From positions 186,001 to 250,000 of the forward strand of contig JARHXX010000004.1 in assembly GCA_029269125.1 (NCBI GenBank): 64,000 nt of DNA, given 5' to 3'. This document shows, piece by piece, positions 26,247-34,325 of the stretch. Source of the DNA: Kiritimatiellaeota bacterium B1221. Its GTDB lineage: Bacteria > Verrucomicrobiota > Kiritimatiellia > SS1-B-03-39 > UBA6053. Under the pieces are notes generated by a model. The model worked only from the letters and a program-made list of their open reading frames with translations, ran no database searches and was not told the origin of the DNA. How positions within the stretch are numbered: the first letter of the stretch is position 1; every line of letters starts with the position of its first letter. A program made the translations under genes and the position numbers.

Positions 26247-27350
26247 TTATTTGAAGTCGATGAGTTCAACATCGAAGACCAACAGTCCGCCGGGACGACC
26301 GGAACCTTCCTGTTTGGGTCCGTAGGCCAGATCTTGCGGGATCCAGAAACGGAAGCTGTCTCCTTTGCTCATCAGTTGCAGTCCTTCGGTCCATCCTTTG
26401 ATGACCTGTCCTAATGGAAAGCTGGTGGTTTCACCGCGGACAACGGAACTGTCAAACAACTCGCCGTTGGTTTCCCAGCCGGAGTAGTGAACGGTTACGG
26501 TACTGTTTTCGGATGGTTTGTCATTTCCGTCAGCGCTGCTTAATACTTTGTAAGCCAATCCTGAGTCGGTTTTCTGTGCATCCGCCGGTGCGGCGGCCAC
26601 ATCTTCGGGCACGGGAGGTGCGGGGATGGTCGCTTTCACTTCCAGCAATTCGAGTTCGCATTTTACCAATTCATAGGGGGCGCCCAATAAGCTGCCGGGA
26701 ATATAGGCATCTGCTTTGGCGCCACTCGGCAGCACACTGAAAACCTCGGTGAAGAAAGGAGGAAGCTTGTTCATCGGCGCGGTTTGCGGACCGGCCTGAT
26801 GAGAGGATTGCAATGCTTTGCCATCAGGATCCAGAAAAGTGAAATGGAATTGAACGGTCTGGTCGGCTTTCGGTGTTTCGCCGTTACCGGCTTCCGTGAT
26901 CACATAGGCAATTTCACTTTCGGTTTTAAGCGCATCGGCGGGAACTTTAATCGGTTCCGGACCTTTTTCCACGCTGATGAGTTCCACATCAAATACCAAC
27001 TGTCCGCCCGGACGTCCGGAGCCGGGAACTTCCGGACCATACGCGAGTTCCTGGGGAATCCAAAACCGGCGTTTTTCACCGGCCACCATTAACTGAAGCC
27101 CTTCCGTCCATCCGGGGATGACCTGATTCAGCGGAAAGCTGGCGGGCTGCCCGCGGGTAATCGAACTGTCGAACATGGAACCGTCAGAGGATTTCCATCC
27201 CGTGTAGTGTACGGTAACGGTGGAGGTCGCGGTAGGCTTGTCGCCACCGGAACCGGGAGTGAGAATTGTGGACGCGAGACCGGTTTCGGTTACCATCGCG
27301 TCCGCGGGGGCTTTCGCCACATCTGCAGGAGCTTTAATATTTTGTGTCAT
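26247..27350 (-). CDS. Tandem FKBP-type peptidyl-prolyl isomerase (three domains)
   Basis: 367 residues without a signal peptide, so probably cytoplasmic. The first domain (about 20-130) and third domain (about 255-367) are clear FKBPs: TVTVHYTGW, FDSSITRGQPASFPL, VIPGWTEGLQLM, YGPEVPGSGRPGG and LVFDVELI in the first, with the same elements in the third. The middle domain (about 140-250) keeps an FHFTFLD strand but lacks the GWTEGL and RPGG active-site elements, so it is probably non-catalytic. Repeated APADA.KT linkers join the domains. It would catalyse proline isomerisation and act as a chaperone; the two active domains may hold a client. Confidence 0.88.
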   Translation of the reverse strand: MTQNIKAPADVAKAPADAMVTETGLASTILTPGSGGDKPTATSTVTVHYTGWKSSDGSMFDSSITRGQPASFPLNQVIPGWTEGLQLMVAGEKRRFWIPQELAYGPEVPGSGRPGGQLVFDVELISVEKGPEPIKVPADALKTESEIAYVITEAGNGETPKADQTVQFHFTFLDPDGKALQSSHQAGPQTAPMNKLPPFFTEVFSVLPSGAKADAYIPGSLLGAPYELVKCELELLEVKATIPAPPVPEDVAAAPADAQKTDSGLAYKVLSSADGNDKPSENSTVTVHYSGWETNGELFDSSVVRGETTSFPLGQVIKGWTEGLQLMSKGDSFRFWIPQDLAYGPKQEGSGRPGGLLVFDVELIDFK

Positions 27351-27463
27351 AAGGGCTGTGAACCTGTCGTGACATCTGCAGATACCAAGCAGAATTTGGA
27401 AAAAACTTTGTTTTACAGTCTTTTTTGTCTGTCAGAGCGGCCCATTTCTGCCACCGCGTGGAA

Positions 27464-28576
27464 TTACATCGCGAGTTGGGGTTCAAAATCCCAGGAGGCC
27501 ACCATCAGATCTGTTGCCCGATGGGGTGGGAGGGTTGACACCAGGTCGCGCCATCGATGGGGTTCTCTCAGACCTCTGGTTTTCGCGCCGGAGATGCTGA
27601 GGATCTTGTTTCCGTCGGTGCCGAATATTTCAAGGGCGGTTACGATTCCGTCGGCCGTGGGGATTTTCACCACCCAAGCTTCAGAAATAAGATCGTGGCG
27701 TACATGCAGATTAAATTCTTCGTCGAAAACAGCCAGCCATTCACGGTGTTGCACCACGTTTTGAATCGGGCCGGTGTGCGTTTGTATGCATCCGTGGTTG
27801 GCAACCTGAATATGTAAAGGCGTTTGTTGGCTGGCGGCCGCTTTGAACAAACCGTCGATTTGGGTATGGTCCACCCGGTTCGCGCGGTCGCCACCGGCGT
27901 AGCGAAGTGCGTCGATCGCCTCCAGTTTGTAGCGCTGAAGGAGCGCGGAAAATTCCCGGGGGTCTAACATATTGTCCCAATGGTCCCGAAAACCTTGAAA
28001 TGAAATCGGTTCGGAAGGGCGGGGGGACGGCTTATGGATCTTTTGAACTTTGAAGGGGGTGTGGTCAGGGTGCAAACGGGATTCCACAAAGGAGAGCCAG
28101 GGCTTTTGACGGGTTTGCGGCATCATAAATATTTTATGCAAGGCTGTGCCCTCCTGATCGAATATCTGGAGGCTGTGCTGAATCTGTCGGCCGTTCCGCC
28201 CCCGAACCGCGTAGATGCGATGCCAGTGTGAAGGGGTGACCTGAAGATCCACTCCAAAATTATTTATGGTGATGGCATCCCGGGACACATTGAATTTTAT
28301 ATGGTCATAGGATCCGACTTTTTCGTGGACGACCGCTTTGGATGAGGTAACGACTTTGACTTCGCCTAGGAAGGGGAGCATCGAAATGAATTTTGCCGGA
28401 TTATCGATGAGGCGTTTACTTTCAAAACCCACACAGGCATCCACCCATTCGCCCTCGGATATGCCGAGCTTTTCGGCGATTTTGCCCTGGCTTAAGCCTT
28501 TAAACTCCTGGGGGTGGGTTTTCCAGTAGTGGCGGAGAAGATGTCGATTGGTTTGGGGGAATTCAGAAGTTTTCAT
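27464..28576 (-). CDS. hmuS: HmuS/HemS-type hemin-utilisation protein
   Basis: About 370 residues in two related halves, as in hemin-degrading factors HmuS/HemS/ChuS. The N-terminal half has KIAEKLGISEGEWVDACVG, LPFLGEVKVVTSSKAVVHEKVG and HWHRIYAVRGRNG with LQIFDQEG; the second half repeats the pattern with VQHREWLAVFDEEFNLHVRHD and EIFGTDGNKILSISG. These proteins bind heme in the cytoplasm and help degrade or traffic it. I chose the ATG at 28576 because a GAGG site precedes it; an in-frame ATG at 28588 exists. No heme transporter is adjacent, but a TonB-dependent receptor lies at the right edge of the window. Confidence 0.85.
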   Translation of the reverse strand: MKTSEFPQTNRHLLRHYWKTHPQEFKGLSQGKIAEKLGISEGEWVDACVGFESKRLIDNPAKFISMLPFLGEVKVVTSSKAVVHEKVGSYDHIKFNVSRDAITINNFGVDLQVTPSHWHRIYAVRGRNGRQIQHSLQIFDQEGTALHKIFMMPQTRQKPWLSFVESRLHPDHTPFKVQKIHKPSPRPSEPISFQGFRDHWDNMLDPREFSALLQRYKLEAIDALRYAGGDRANRVDHTQIDGLFKAAASQQTPLHIQVANHGCIQTHTGPIQNVVQHREWLAVFDEEFNLHVRHDLISEAWVVKIPTADGIVTALEIFGTDGNKILSISGAKTRGLREPHRWRDLVSTLPPHRATDLMVASWDFEPQLAM

Positions 28577-28784
28577 CACAGACCTCATGGTTGATTATGT
28601 ATATGTGTAAGTCTTGTGCTTTATATGTCAAACAAAAGATTTGTATAAGTGCATTTTCCTATTGACAGGCTTGAGGGTTTGGGTGTATGGCTCCTGCAGA
28701 TGATTTACATATATAACAAATGGTTTTTATATGTTTTTCTCTATATGTATCGATTAACAACTTAAACTTAGAACTTTACTATTT
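28577..28784. promoter_or_regulatory. AT-rich divergent promoter region
   Basis: Spacer between hmuS and a PEP-CTERM gene. It contains several copies of ATATGT or its complement and two short palindromes: ACAAAAGATTTGT (28632-28644), and ACATATA with TATATGT around 28707-28733. A TTGACA box is at about 28662. Operator function is plausible but unproven. Confidence 0.35.
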
Positions 28785-29522
28785 ATGAATATCACCCAAA
28801 CAACTTCATCTTTTATCCGATCCTCACTGCTGGCCGTATGTTTTTCCGCGAGCTTCTCTTCTGCCGCGATTGTGGAATCAAATCTTAGCGGGAGCACAAG
28901 TTTGAATGGCTGGGAGGGCTTAAATAACAGTTATTATTCCCCGGCGAATCATGGGGGCGGATATCCGGGTACCGCGCCGTGGGGGAGTGCCATGACTGCA
29001 AATGAAGGGGAGGCGGATGCCCAATTGATGAAAATCAGTGGCTCGGCGTATCCGGGGGGATCATCTTTGTACACCTCTGCAGGCGCAGTGCTTTCTGTTT
29101 CAGAGGTTTCACCCTTGGCAGATCTTGAAACCATCCTGTTTTCGATTTCCGTAGGTGCAGGCCCCATGGGGGATTTTGTTTCAGGTCCGAGCCTTACCCT
29201 AAACGGAGCCAGTGTCATCGGTGCGGCCACCACTTCCTGGGATTTTGGATCCAGCACGGAGAGCATCGGTGGTTTTGACGTTTCGCAGACCTCCTATTCC
29301 TATCAGTGGGATTTAAGCGGATTTGGCAGTGCCATTACCGATTTTGACATTCAATTCGAGACCCATGAGCATGCGCAACTGTATGCTATACAGCTGGATC
29401 AAAGCGACAGTTACAGTTTGGCCACTCCCCATGCGATCCCTGAACCGTCCACCATGGTGCTGTTCTCCATCGCTTGCGGGGCTGTTTTTTATAGCCAGCG
29501 TTTTTATAAGAAACGAAAATAA
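28785..29522 (+). CDS. PEP-CTERM sorting-domain protein
   Basis: 245 residues with an N-terminal signal peptide ending near SSAAIVESN and a C-terminal AIPEPSTMVLFSIACGA followed by a basic end (RFYKKRK). This is the exosortase sorting signal. The mature part is rich in Ser, Gly and Thr with beta-strand-like segments (YQWDLSGFGSAITDFDIQF) and is probably a lectin-like or adhesin-like surface domain of unknown ligand. It is separated from the next gene by a terminator. Confidence 0.85.
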   Translation: MNITQTTSSFIRSSLLAVCFSASFSSAAIVESNLSGSTSLNGWEGLNNSYYSPANHGGGYPGTAPWGSAMTANEGEADAQLMKISGSAYPGGSSLYTSAGAVLSVSEVSPLADLETILFSISVGAGPMGDFVSGPSLTLNGASVIGAATTSWDFGSSTESIGGFDVSQTSYSYQWDLSGFGSAITDFDIQFETHEHAQLYAIQLDQSDSYSLATPHAIPEPSTMVLFSIACGAVFYSQRFYKKRK

Positions 29523-29534
29523 GGGCTCTCATTC

Positions 29535-29573
29535 GACCCGTCAATTCCATCAGGGATTGGCGGGTCTTTTTTT
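29535..29573 (+). terminator. Terminator after PEP-CTERM gene
   Basis: Arms ACCCGTCAATTCC and GGGATTGGCGGGT pair with G-T wobbles and are followed by a run of seven T after C. Confidence 0.8.
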
Positions 29574-29690
29574 GGGGCCGCCTCACATCCCGTCCGTACA
29601 GGTACTCCGATTTTGTTGGATGGCGGAAGATTCATGAAAATCAAACCATAATTCTGTTTGACCCTCGTCATTTTCGCATAGGTTTAGGGG

Positions 29691-31754
29691 ATGACTACAG
29701 CGACGATAGATAAGTTACCCCTGCGTGAATTGGATGTATTGATTGTGGGCGGAGGTTTTGCCGGGGTTTATGCCGCCCGGGCCTTACAAAAGAGTACCCG
29801 GGGGACATCCATTCGGATTGGGATGATTTCTGACGAAAACCATATGGTTTTTCAACCGATGTTGCCGGAAGTGGTGGGAGGCTCGTTGTCTCCCCGGCAT
29901 GTGGTCAATCCGATTCGCATGCTCACCAAGGGGGTGGAGGTCTTCCGGGGAAAAGTGCAGGAGATCGACCTCACCGCCAAAACGGTTATTTTACGGGCAG
30001 GGGCCTTTACCGGGGAGATTCGGTTTACTTGCAAACAGTTGGTGCTGGCCTTGGGCGCGCAGGTGGATACCAGCCGTATTCCGGGGATGGCGGAACACGC
30101 GCTGCTGTTGCAGAATGTGGGGGATGCCATGAAGTTAAGGGCGCAGATTATTGCCCGAATGGAAGAGGCCAATTTAGAAATTCAAAAACAGAAACGACAG
30201 AAACTTTTGAATTTTTTGGTGGTGGGCGGCGGATATTCCGGGGTGGAAACTGCGGGTCAAATTCTGGATTTGTTACGCTCGGTTTGCAAATATTATTCGC
30301 AAGTGGACAGTGATGATTACTCGGTGAGTCTGGTGCATAGCCGGGACCATTTGTTACCCACTCTGCATGAAAAGCTGGGAGCCTACACCGGGGAAGTACT
30401 GGAGAAAAACGGCATGAAACTGTGGCTGGGTCAGCGGGTGAAATCGGTGACTGCCGGGCAGGTGACGCTGGACAATGGTACGCAAATTCAAGTGAATACT
30501 GTGGTTTGCACGGTGGGAAATGCGCCCCACGCACTGGTGCGGCGCTGCTGCGAACAAGCGAGTTGCGAGGCGGTGGGCGGACGGGTTTTGGTGAATCGCT
30601 GCCTGCAGGTCCCCGCCTTTCCTGGAGTGTGGGCTGCCGGAGACTGTGCGGCCATTCCGGCAGAAAACGGGGAGGCCTTTGATCCCCCCAATGCCCAATT
30701 TGCCTATCGGCAGGGATTGCAGATGGGGAAAAATATTTCCGCAGTGCTGAAGGGAAAAGCGCCTGCGCCTTTTACCTTTTCAAGTCTGGGGGAATTGGCG
30801 GTGGTGGGGCACCGAAAAGCGGTGGCGCAAATTTTGGGTCGGGAGTTTTCCGGATTTATCGCCTGGGTGATGTGGCGGACCATTTACCTCAGCAAGCTGC
30901 CGGGAATTGAAAAGAAGGTGCGGGTCGCGTTGGAGTGGACCATTGAGCTCTTTTTCCCCAGAGATATAACCCTGTTGACGCCACAGTATACCTCGCCGTT
31001 GCGGGAGATGTATTTAACGGCCGGGGATGTTCTCTTCCACGCCGGAGAGCCTGCTTTTTCTTTTTATATGGTCAAGGAGGGTCAAATGGAAATTCAGGAC
31101 AATACCGGTAAAATCATTAAACGCCTGCGGCCCGGTCAACACTTTGGTGAACGGGCTTTGTTGGCCGATAAAACGTGGCGCTTTAATGCGGTGGCTGCGG
31201 AAGACACCCATTTGGTTTCGTTGGGCGCCCATGTTTTTGATACGCTGATATATGCCAGCGGGGAGCTGGGAGCCCTGCTGCGTGGGACGGCCAAAGCGTA
31301 TGAAACGGTGGAAGGGGTGGAGTCTTTGCATGCGAACATTCCTGCTGAACGGCACCATTTACATGCGGGGGATGTGATGCAGCGGGAATTGCATTCGCTC
31401 TCGGAGGATATGCCGGCGGTGGATGCCATGCATTATTTTCAACGTCACCGACACACTTTGTATCCGGTGGTAAATCGCGAAGGGCAATTGGTGAGTGCGC
31501 TGCGTCGCTCTGCATTTTATGATTGGATTAAAGCCCATCAGTTGCTGGACAGCGACACGATAACCCTCGCGCCCTGTTCTCCGTACATTACGGTTCCGGT
31601 GGATTTAAAGGTGCCCCAAATCTTGGAGAAATTGATTCGGGAAGGACAGACCCGGGCCTTTGTGGTGGAAGATTCAAAACTGCGTGGCGTATTGACGATG
31701 ATGGACTTGATTGGTCCGCAGGGGAATCTCTCCCGGGGCGATGATGATGCCTAA
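29691..31754 (+). CDS. NDH-2-like FAD-dependent NADH dehydrogenase fused to cNMP-binding and CBS domains
   Basis: Residues 1-430 are a type II NADH dehydrogenase: FAD motif LIVGGGFAGVYAAR, NAD motif LVVGGGYSGVETAG (about 176-190), and AAGDCAAIP (about 310). About 436-545 is a cyclic-nucleotide-binding fold (LTAGDVLFHAGEPAFSFYMV, then FGERALLADKTWRF). About 560-680 are two CBS motifs (DVMQREL, VDAMHYFQRHRHTLYPV, RAFVVEDSKLRGVLTMMDLIG). The phosphate-binding Arg is shifted one place from the usual cNMP motif, so ligand identity is open. CBS domains usually sense adenosine nucleotides. It probably oxidises NADH into the quinone pool under nucleotide control. The C-terminal amphipathic membrane helix common in NDH-2 is not evident. 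Confidence 0.85.
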   Translation: MTTATIDKLPLRELDVLIVGGGFAGVYAARALQKSTRGTSIRIGMISDENHMVFQPMLPEVVGGSLSPRHVVNPIRMLTKGVEVFRGKVQEIDLTAKTVILRAGAFTGEIRFTCKQLVLALGAQVDTSRIPGMAEHALLLQNVGDAMKLRAQIIARMEEANLEIQKQKRQKLLNFLVVGGGYSGVETAGQILDLLRSVCKYYSQVDSDDYSVSLVHSRDHLLPTLHEKLGAYTGEVLEKNGMKLWLGQRVKSVTAGQVTLDNGTQIQVNTVVCTVGNAPHALVRRCCEQASCEAVGGRVLVNRCLQVPAFPGVWAAGDCAAIPAENGEAFDPPNAQFAYRQGLQMGKNISAVLKGKAPAPFTFSSLGELAVVGHRKAVAQILGREFSGFIAWVMWRTIYLSKLPGIEKKVRVALEWTIELFFPRDITLLTPQYTSPLREMYLTAGDVLFHAGEPAFSFYMVKEGQMEIQDNTGKIIKRLRPGQHFGERALLADKTWRFNAVAAEDTHLVSLGAHVFDTLIYASGELGALLRGTAKAYETVEGVESLHANIPAERHHLHAGDVMQRELHSLSEDMPAVDAMHYFQRHRHTLYPVVNREGQLVSALRRSAFYDWIKAHQLLDSDTITLAPCSPYITVPVDLKVPQILEKLIREGQTRAFVVEDSKLRGVLTMMDLIGPQGNLSRGDDDA

Positions 31755-31988
31755 GTTCACGGGGTTGTGTTTTCCCTGCCGCCCGCGGGGCTGGCGCTGC
31801 CCTTGAACGAGATGCCAAGACTGGGACTGTGACGTTCTGGGGTGCCGCATAAAATACGGTTTCCGGTGGGGAACTCGTATAGAGAAAGGCTGAGAAAGGT
31901 TGACTGGGGAGATCTGGCCCATATCTGTACAGACCTTGAACTGGCGCTGTAAGGGGCGGACATCGAAACAAACAGAGGTTTTGCTATC

Positions 31989-33656
31989 ATGACATTTATC
32001 CCATTGGGTTTACGAAAAGAGCTGTTAAGCAGCATTACAGAAATGGGATTTACACAGCCCACAGCGATTCAGAGCGAAGTGATTCCCTTTATGCTGAAGG
32101 AAAAAGGGGATCTGGTCGCGCTATCCCAAACCGGCACCGGAAAAACCGCGGCCTTTGGTTTACCCCTCCTTCAAAGGGTGAAATCCAGAAATAAATTTCC
32201 CCAAGCCCTCGTTCTGTGTCCCACCCGCGAACTCTGTAAACAGATTGCCAAAGATATAAACAACTTTGCTTCTGCACTTCCTGAACTGCAGACCCTGGCA
32301 CTTTACGGAGGCGCGGATATCCGTCCGCAACTTGATGGTATTGACCGCGGGGCCCAAATCATCGTGGCCACCCCCGGACGGTTGGTCGATTTACTTCGTA
32401 CGCGAAAGCTGCAGCTTTTCTCTGTAGAACGTCTGGTTCTTGACGAAGCGGATGAAATGTTGAATTTGGGATTTGAAGAAGATCTGAATTTCATTCTCGA
32501 TGAAGTTCCCGCCGAAGCGCAGCGTCTGCTTTTTTCCGCGACCATGCCGTTGCGGGTGCGGCGGATGATGGAGACCTATATGGATGCCCCCCATGAAATT
32601 TCTGTTGGAGAACGGAATACGCTCTCTGAGCTGGTGGAGCATCAGTTTATGCTGGTGCATGCCAAAGATCATTATGCCGGATTACGTCGATTCCTTGATG
32701 TCACGCCGGAAATGTACGGCATTATTTTTTGTCGAACCAAAGCGGATACCCAGTTGATTTCTGACCGTTTAAACCACGATGGGTATGTGACTGCCGCCTT
32801 GCATGGCGATCTTTTGCACGAGGAGAGGGAGGCGGTCATGCAACAATTTCAGACTCGTCAGCTGCAGGGGGTCGTTGCCACCGACGTGGCGGCGCGGGGG
32901 TTGCATATTGATGATTTGACTCACGTGATTCACTACCGGATTCCGGATGAGCAGAACACCTATACCCACCGCAGTGGCCGGACCGGCCGTGCCGGTAAGC
33001 AAGGGGTTTCCCTGGTGATACTTCATGCCCGGGAGAGATTTAAACTCGACCGTATCGAAAAAGTTTTAGGTAAAACTTTTCAGCAAATTCCCATACCCAC
33101 GGGAATTGAAATTGCCCGTGCGCAGCTGCACTCTTATCTTCCTTCTTTTCAAACAGGAAATCTTAAACTGGATGAACTGGCCGAAAAGCTGGCCCGGGTT
33201 TCGTCATCTGAAAATGTGGATGCAGGCACATTGCGGAAATTGCAGAAGCTTGTTGCGTTTTATCAGGTGACCCCTGAGTTGAACACTGAACCGGAGAAGG
33301 TGAAACCCAGGCCGAAAACTGCGGGACGGATCTCCGGGCGCGAAGCTCGCGAAATGCATGTGCCCCGGGACATGACTGAAGGCATGATCGAGTTGGTTAT
33401 GAATCTGGGGAAGCGCAATGAGCTGGATGAAGCCGGTTTGCGCGGGCTGATCGATGTTTGTGGCAGCTCCATTGAATTGGGTCGTGTCAATATCGTAGAG
33501 ATGCAGAGCTATTTCGAAGTGCCTTATCCCCGTTCGCATGAAGTGATCAATCACTTCAAACAAAACCCTGCTGAGTGGGGCGGGCGGTCCGTCAGTGTGG
33601 CATTTGCGGGAAATGCCAAGGTGGTGACGGGAAAAGGGACGAAGAAACGGAGATGA
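31989..33656 (+). CDS. deaD: DEAD-box RNA helicase (DeaD/CsdA type)
   Basis: 555 residues with every helicase motif: Q motif FTQPTAIQ, I SQTGTGKT, Ia PTRELCKQ, TPGRLVD, II VLDEADEML, III SAT, IV IIFCRTK, V ATDVAARGLHI and VI HRSGRTGRAG. The C-terminal 120 residues end in a DbpA-type RNA-binding domain (GRVNIVEMQSYFEVPYP). It unwinds structured RNA, typically in ribosome assembly or cold stress. The 234-nucleotide gap before it fits a long leader, often found for cold-shock helicases. Confidence 0.92.
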   Translation: MTFIPLGLRKELLSSITEMGFTQPTAIQSEVIPFMLKEKGDLVALSQTGTGKTAAFGLPLLQRVKSRNKFPQALVLCPTRELCKQIAKDINNFASALPELQTLALYGGADIRPQLDGIDRGAQIIVATPGRLVDLLRTRKLQLFSVERLVLDEADEMLNLGFEEDLNFILDEVPAEAQRLLFSATMPLRVRRMMETYMDAPHEISVGERNTLSELVEHQFMLVHAKDHYAGLRRFLDVTPEMYGIIFCRTKADTQLISDRLNHDGYVTAALHGDLLHEEREAVMQQFQTRQLQGVVATDVAARGLHIDDLTHVIHYRIPDEQNTYTHRSGRTGRAGKQGVSLVILHARERFKLDRIEKVLGKTFQQIPIPTGIEIARAQLHSYLPSFQTGNLKLDELAEKLARVSSSENVDAGTLRKLQKLVAFYQVTPELNTEPEKVKPRPKTAGRISGREAREMHVPRDMTEGMIELVMNLGKRNELDEAGLRGLIDVCGSSIELGRVNIVEMQSYFEVPYPRSHEVINHFKQNPAEWGGRSVSVAFAGNAKVVTGKGTKKRR

Positions 33657-33694
33657 AACTTCCTGGTGACGACCGGCACAAGGCGAAACGCTGA

Positions 33695-33722
33695 CCGCAG
33701 TCACAAAAAATTCGGACTGCGG
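33695..33722. terminator. Weak hairpin between convergent genes
   Basis: 8-bp arms CCGCAGTC and GACTGCGG with a 12-base A-rich loop between the deaD stop and the small convergent gene. No long T-run is present. Confidence 0.4.
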
Positions 33723-33734
33723 GACAGCATAAGG

Positions 33735-33980
33735 TTAAAGCGCTGAAAATGCTTTGTCAAAGTCCGCCGCCGCGGCGTCCGTAAACTCAAAGTTGGAGCG
33801 GATATAAGCCAGGGTGCGTTTCTCTGTTTCGGTGACACTCACCCCGTCATTTGCAGATTCGAAAAGCGCAGCCACTTCATCTTTTGAAAGTTTTCCTTCA
33901 CCTTTTCCCGTGGTGTGGATTTTTGCGAGTTCCAGTAATTCTTTTTCATATTGCACGCCGTCTATAGATACATAAGCCAT
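33735..33980 (-). CDS. Small conserved-type protein, function unknown
   Basis: 81 residues from ATG 33980, which has a clear AGGAG site; an in-frame start at 34022 would add 14 residues. The sequence (YEKELLELAKIHTTGKGEGK, then SKDEVAALFESAND, then TETEKRTLAYIRSNFEFTD) is helical with an EF-hand-like rhythm. It resembles a small hypothetical protein family seen in many proteobacteria. No function is known to me. Confidence 0.7.
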   Translation of the reverse strand: MAYVSIDGVQYEKELLELAKIHTTGKGEGKLSKDEVAALFESANDGVSVTETEKRTLAYIRSNFEFTDAAAADFDKAFSAL

Positions 33981-34325
33981 AAGAGATCTCCTGAATTTTG
34001 AGGTTAATATGTCAGCCGTCATTCACATATTTTAAAGATCGATATTCAAGAGCGAAATCATGAAAGTGGATTAAAATTGTGTGAGCAGGCTCGTTCCGGG
34101 GCTTTCAAATGTGCTTTTTCAGTTGATCAACATAAAGGATATGTCAAATCCCGAAGTGTCGAAATGCAACGCTTCGGGTTCAGAAATCCCCTGCGTTTCA
34201 TCCGCACTGCGGGTCGTATCTGGGTTCAAAATGAGGAATGCAACCGCCGGCTTGGGGACGTGAAAATGAGAGCCATCGCATATTCCTGATTCAGCTGTAT
34301 GGCGGCCGTGTCTCTGCACCTTTCA
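33981..34325. other. Intergenic region with a hairpin
   Basis: An inverted repeat CCCGAAG (34150-34156) with CTTCGGG (34172-34178) is the only structure I see. Otherwise nothing was recognised in this stretch. Confidence 0.3.

Noticed and set aside
28577-28784. A Fur box in the hmuS spacer
   Set aside because: No match to the GATAATGAT-type consensus; only generic AT-rich repeats are visible.
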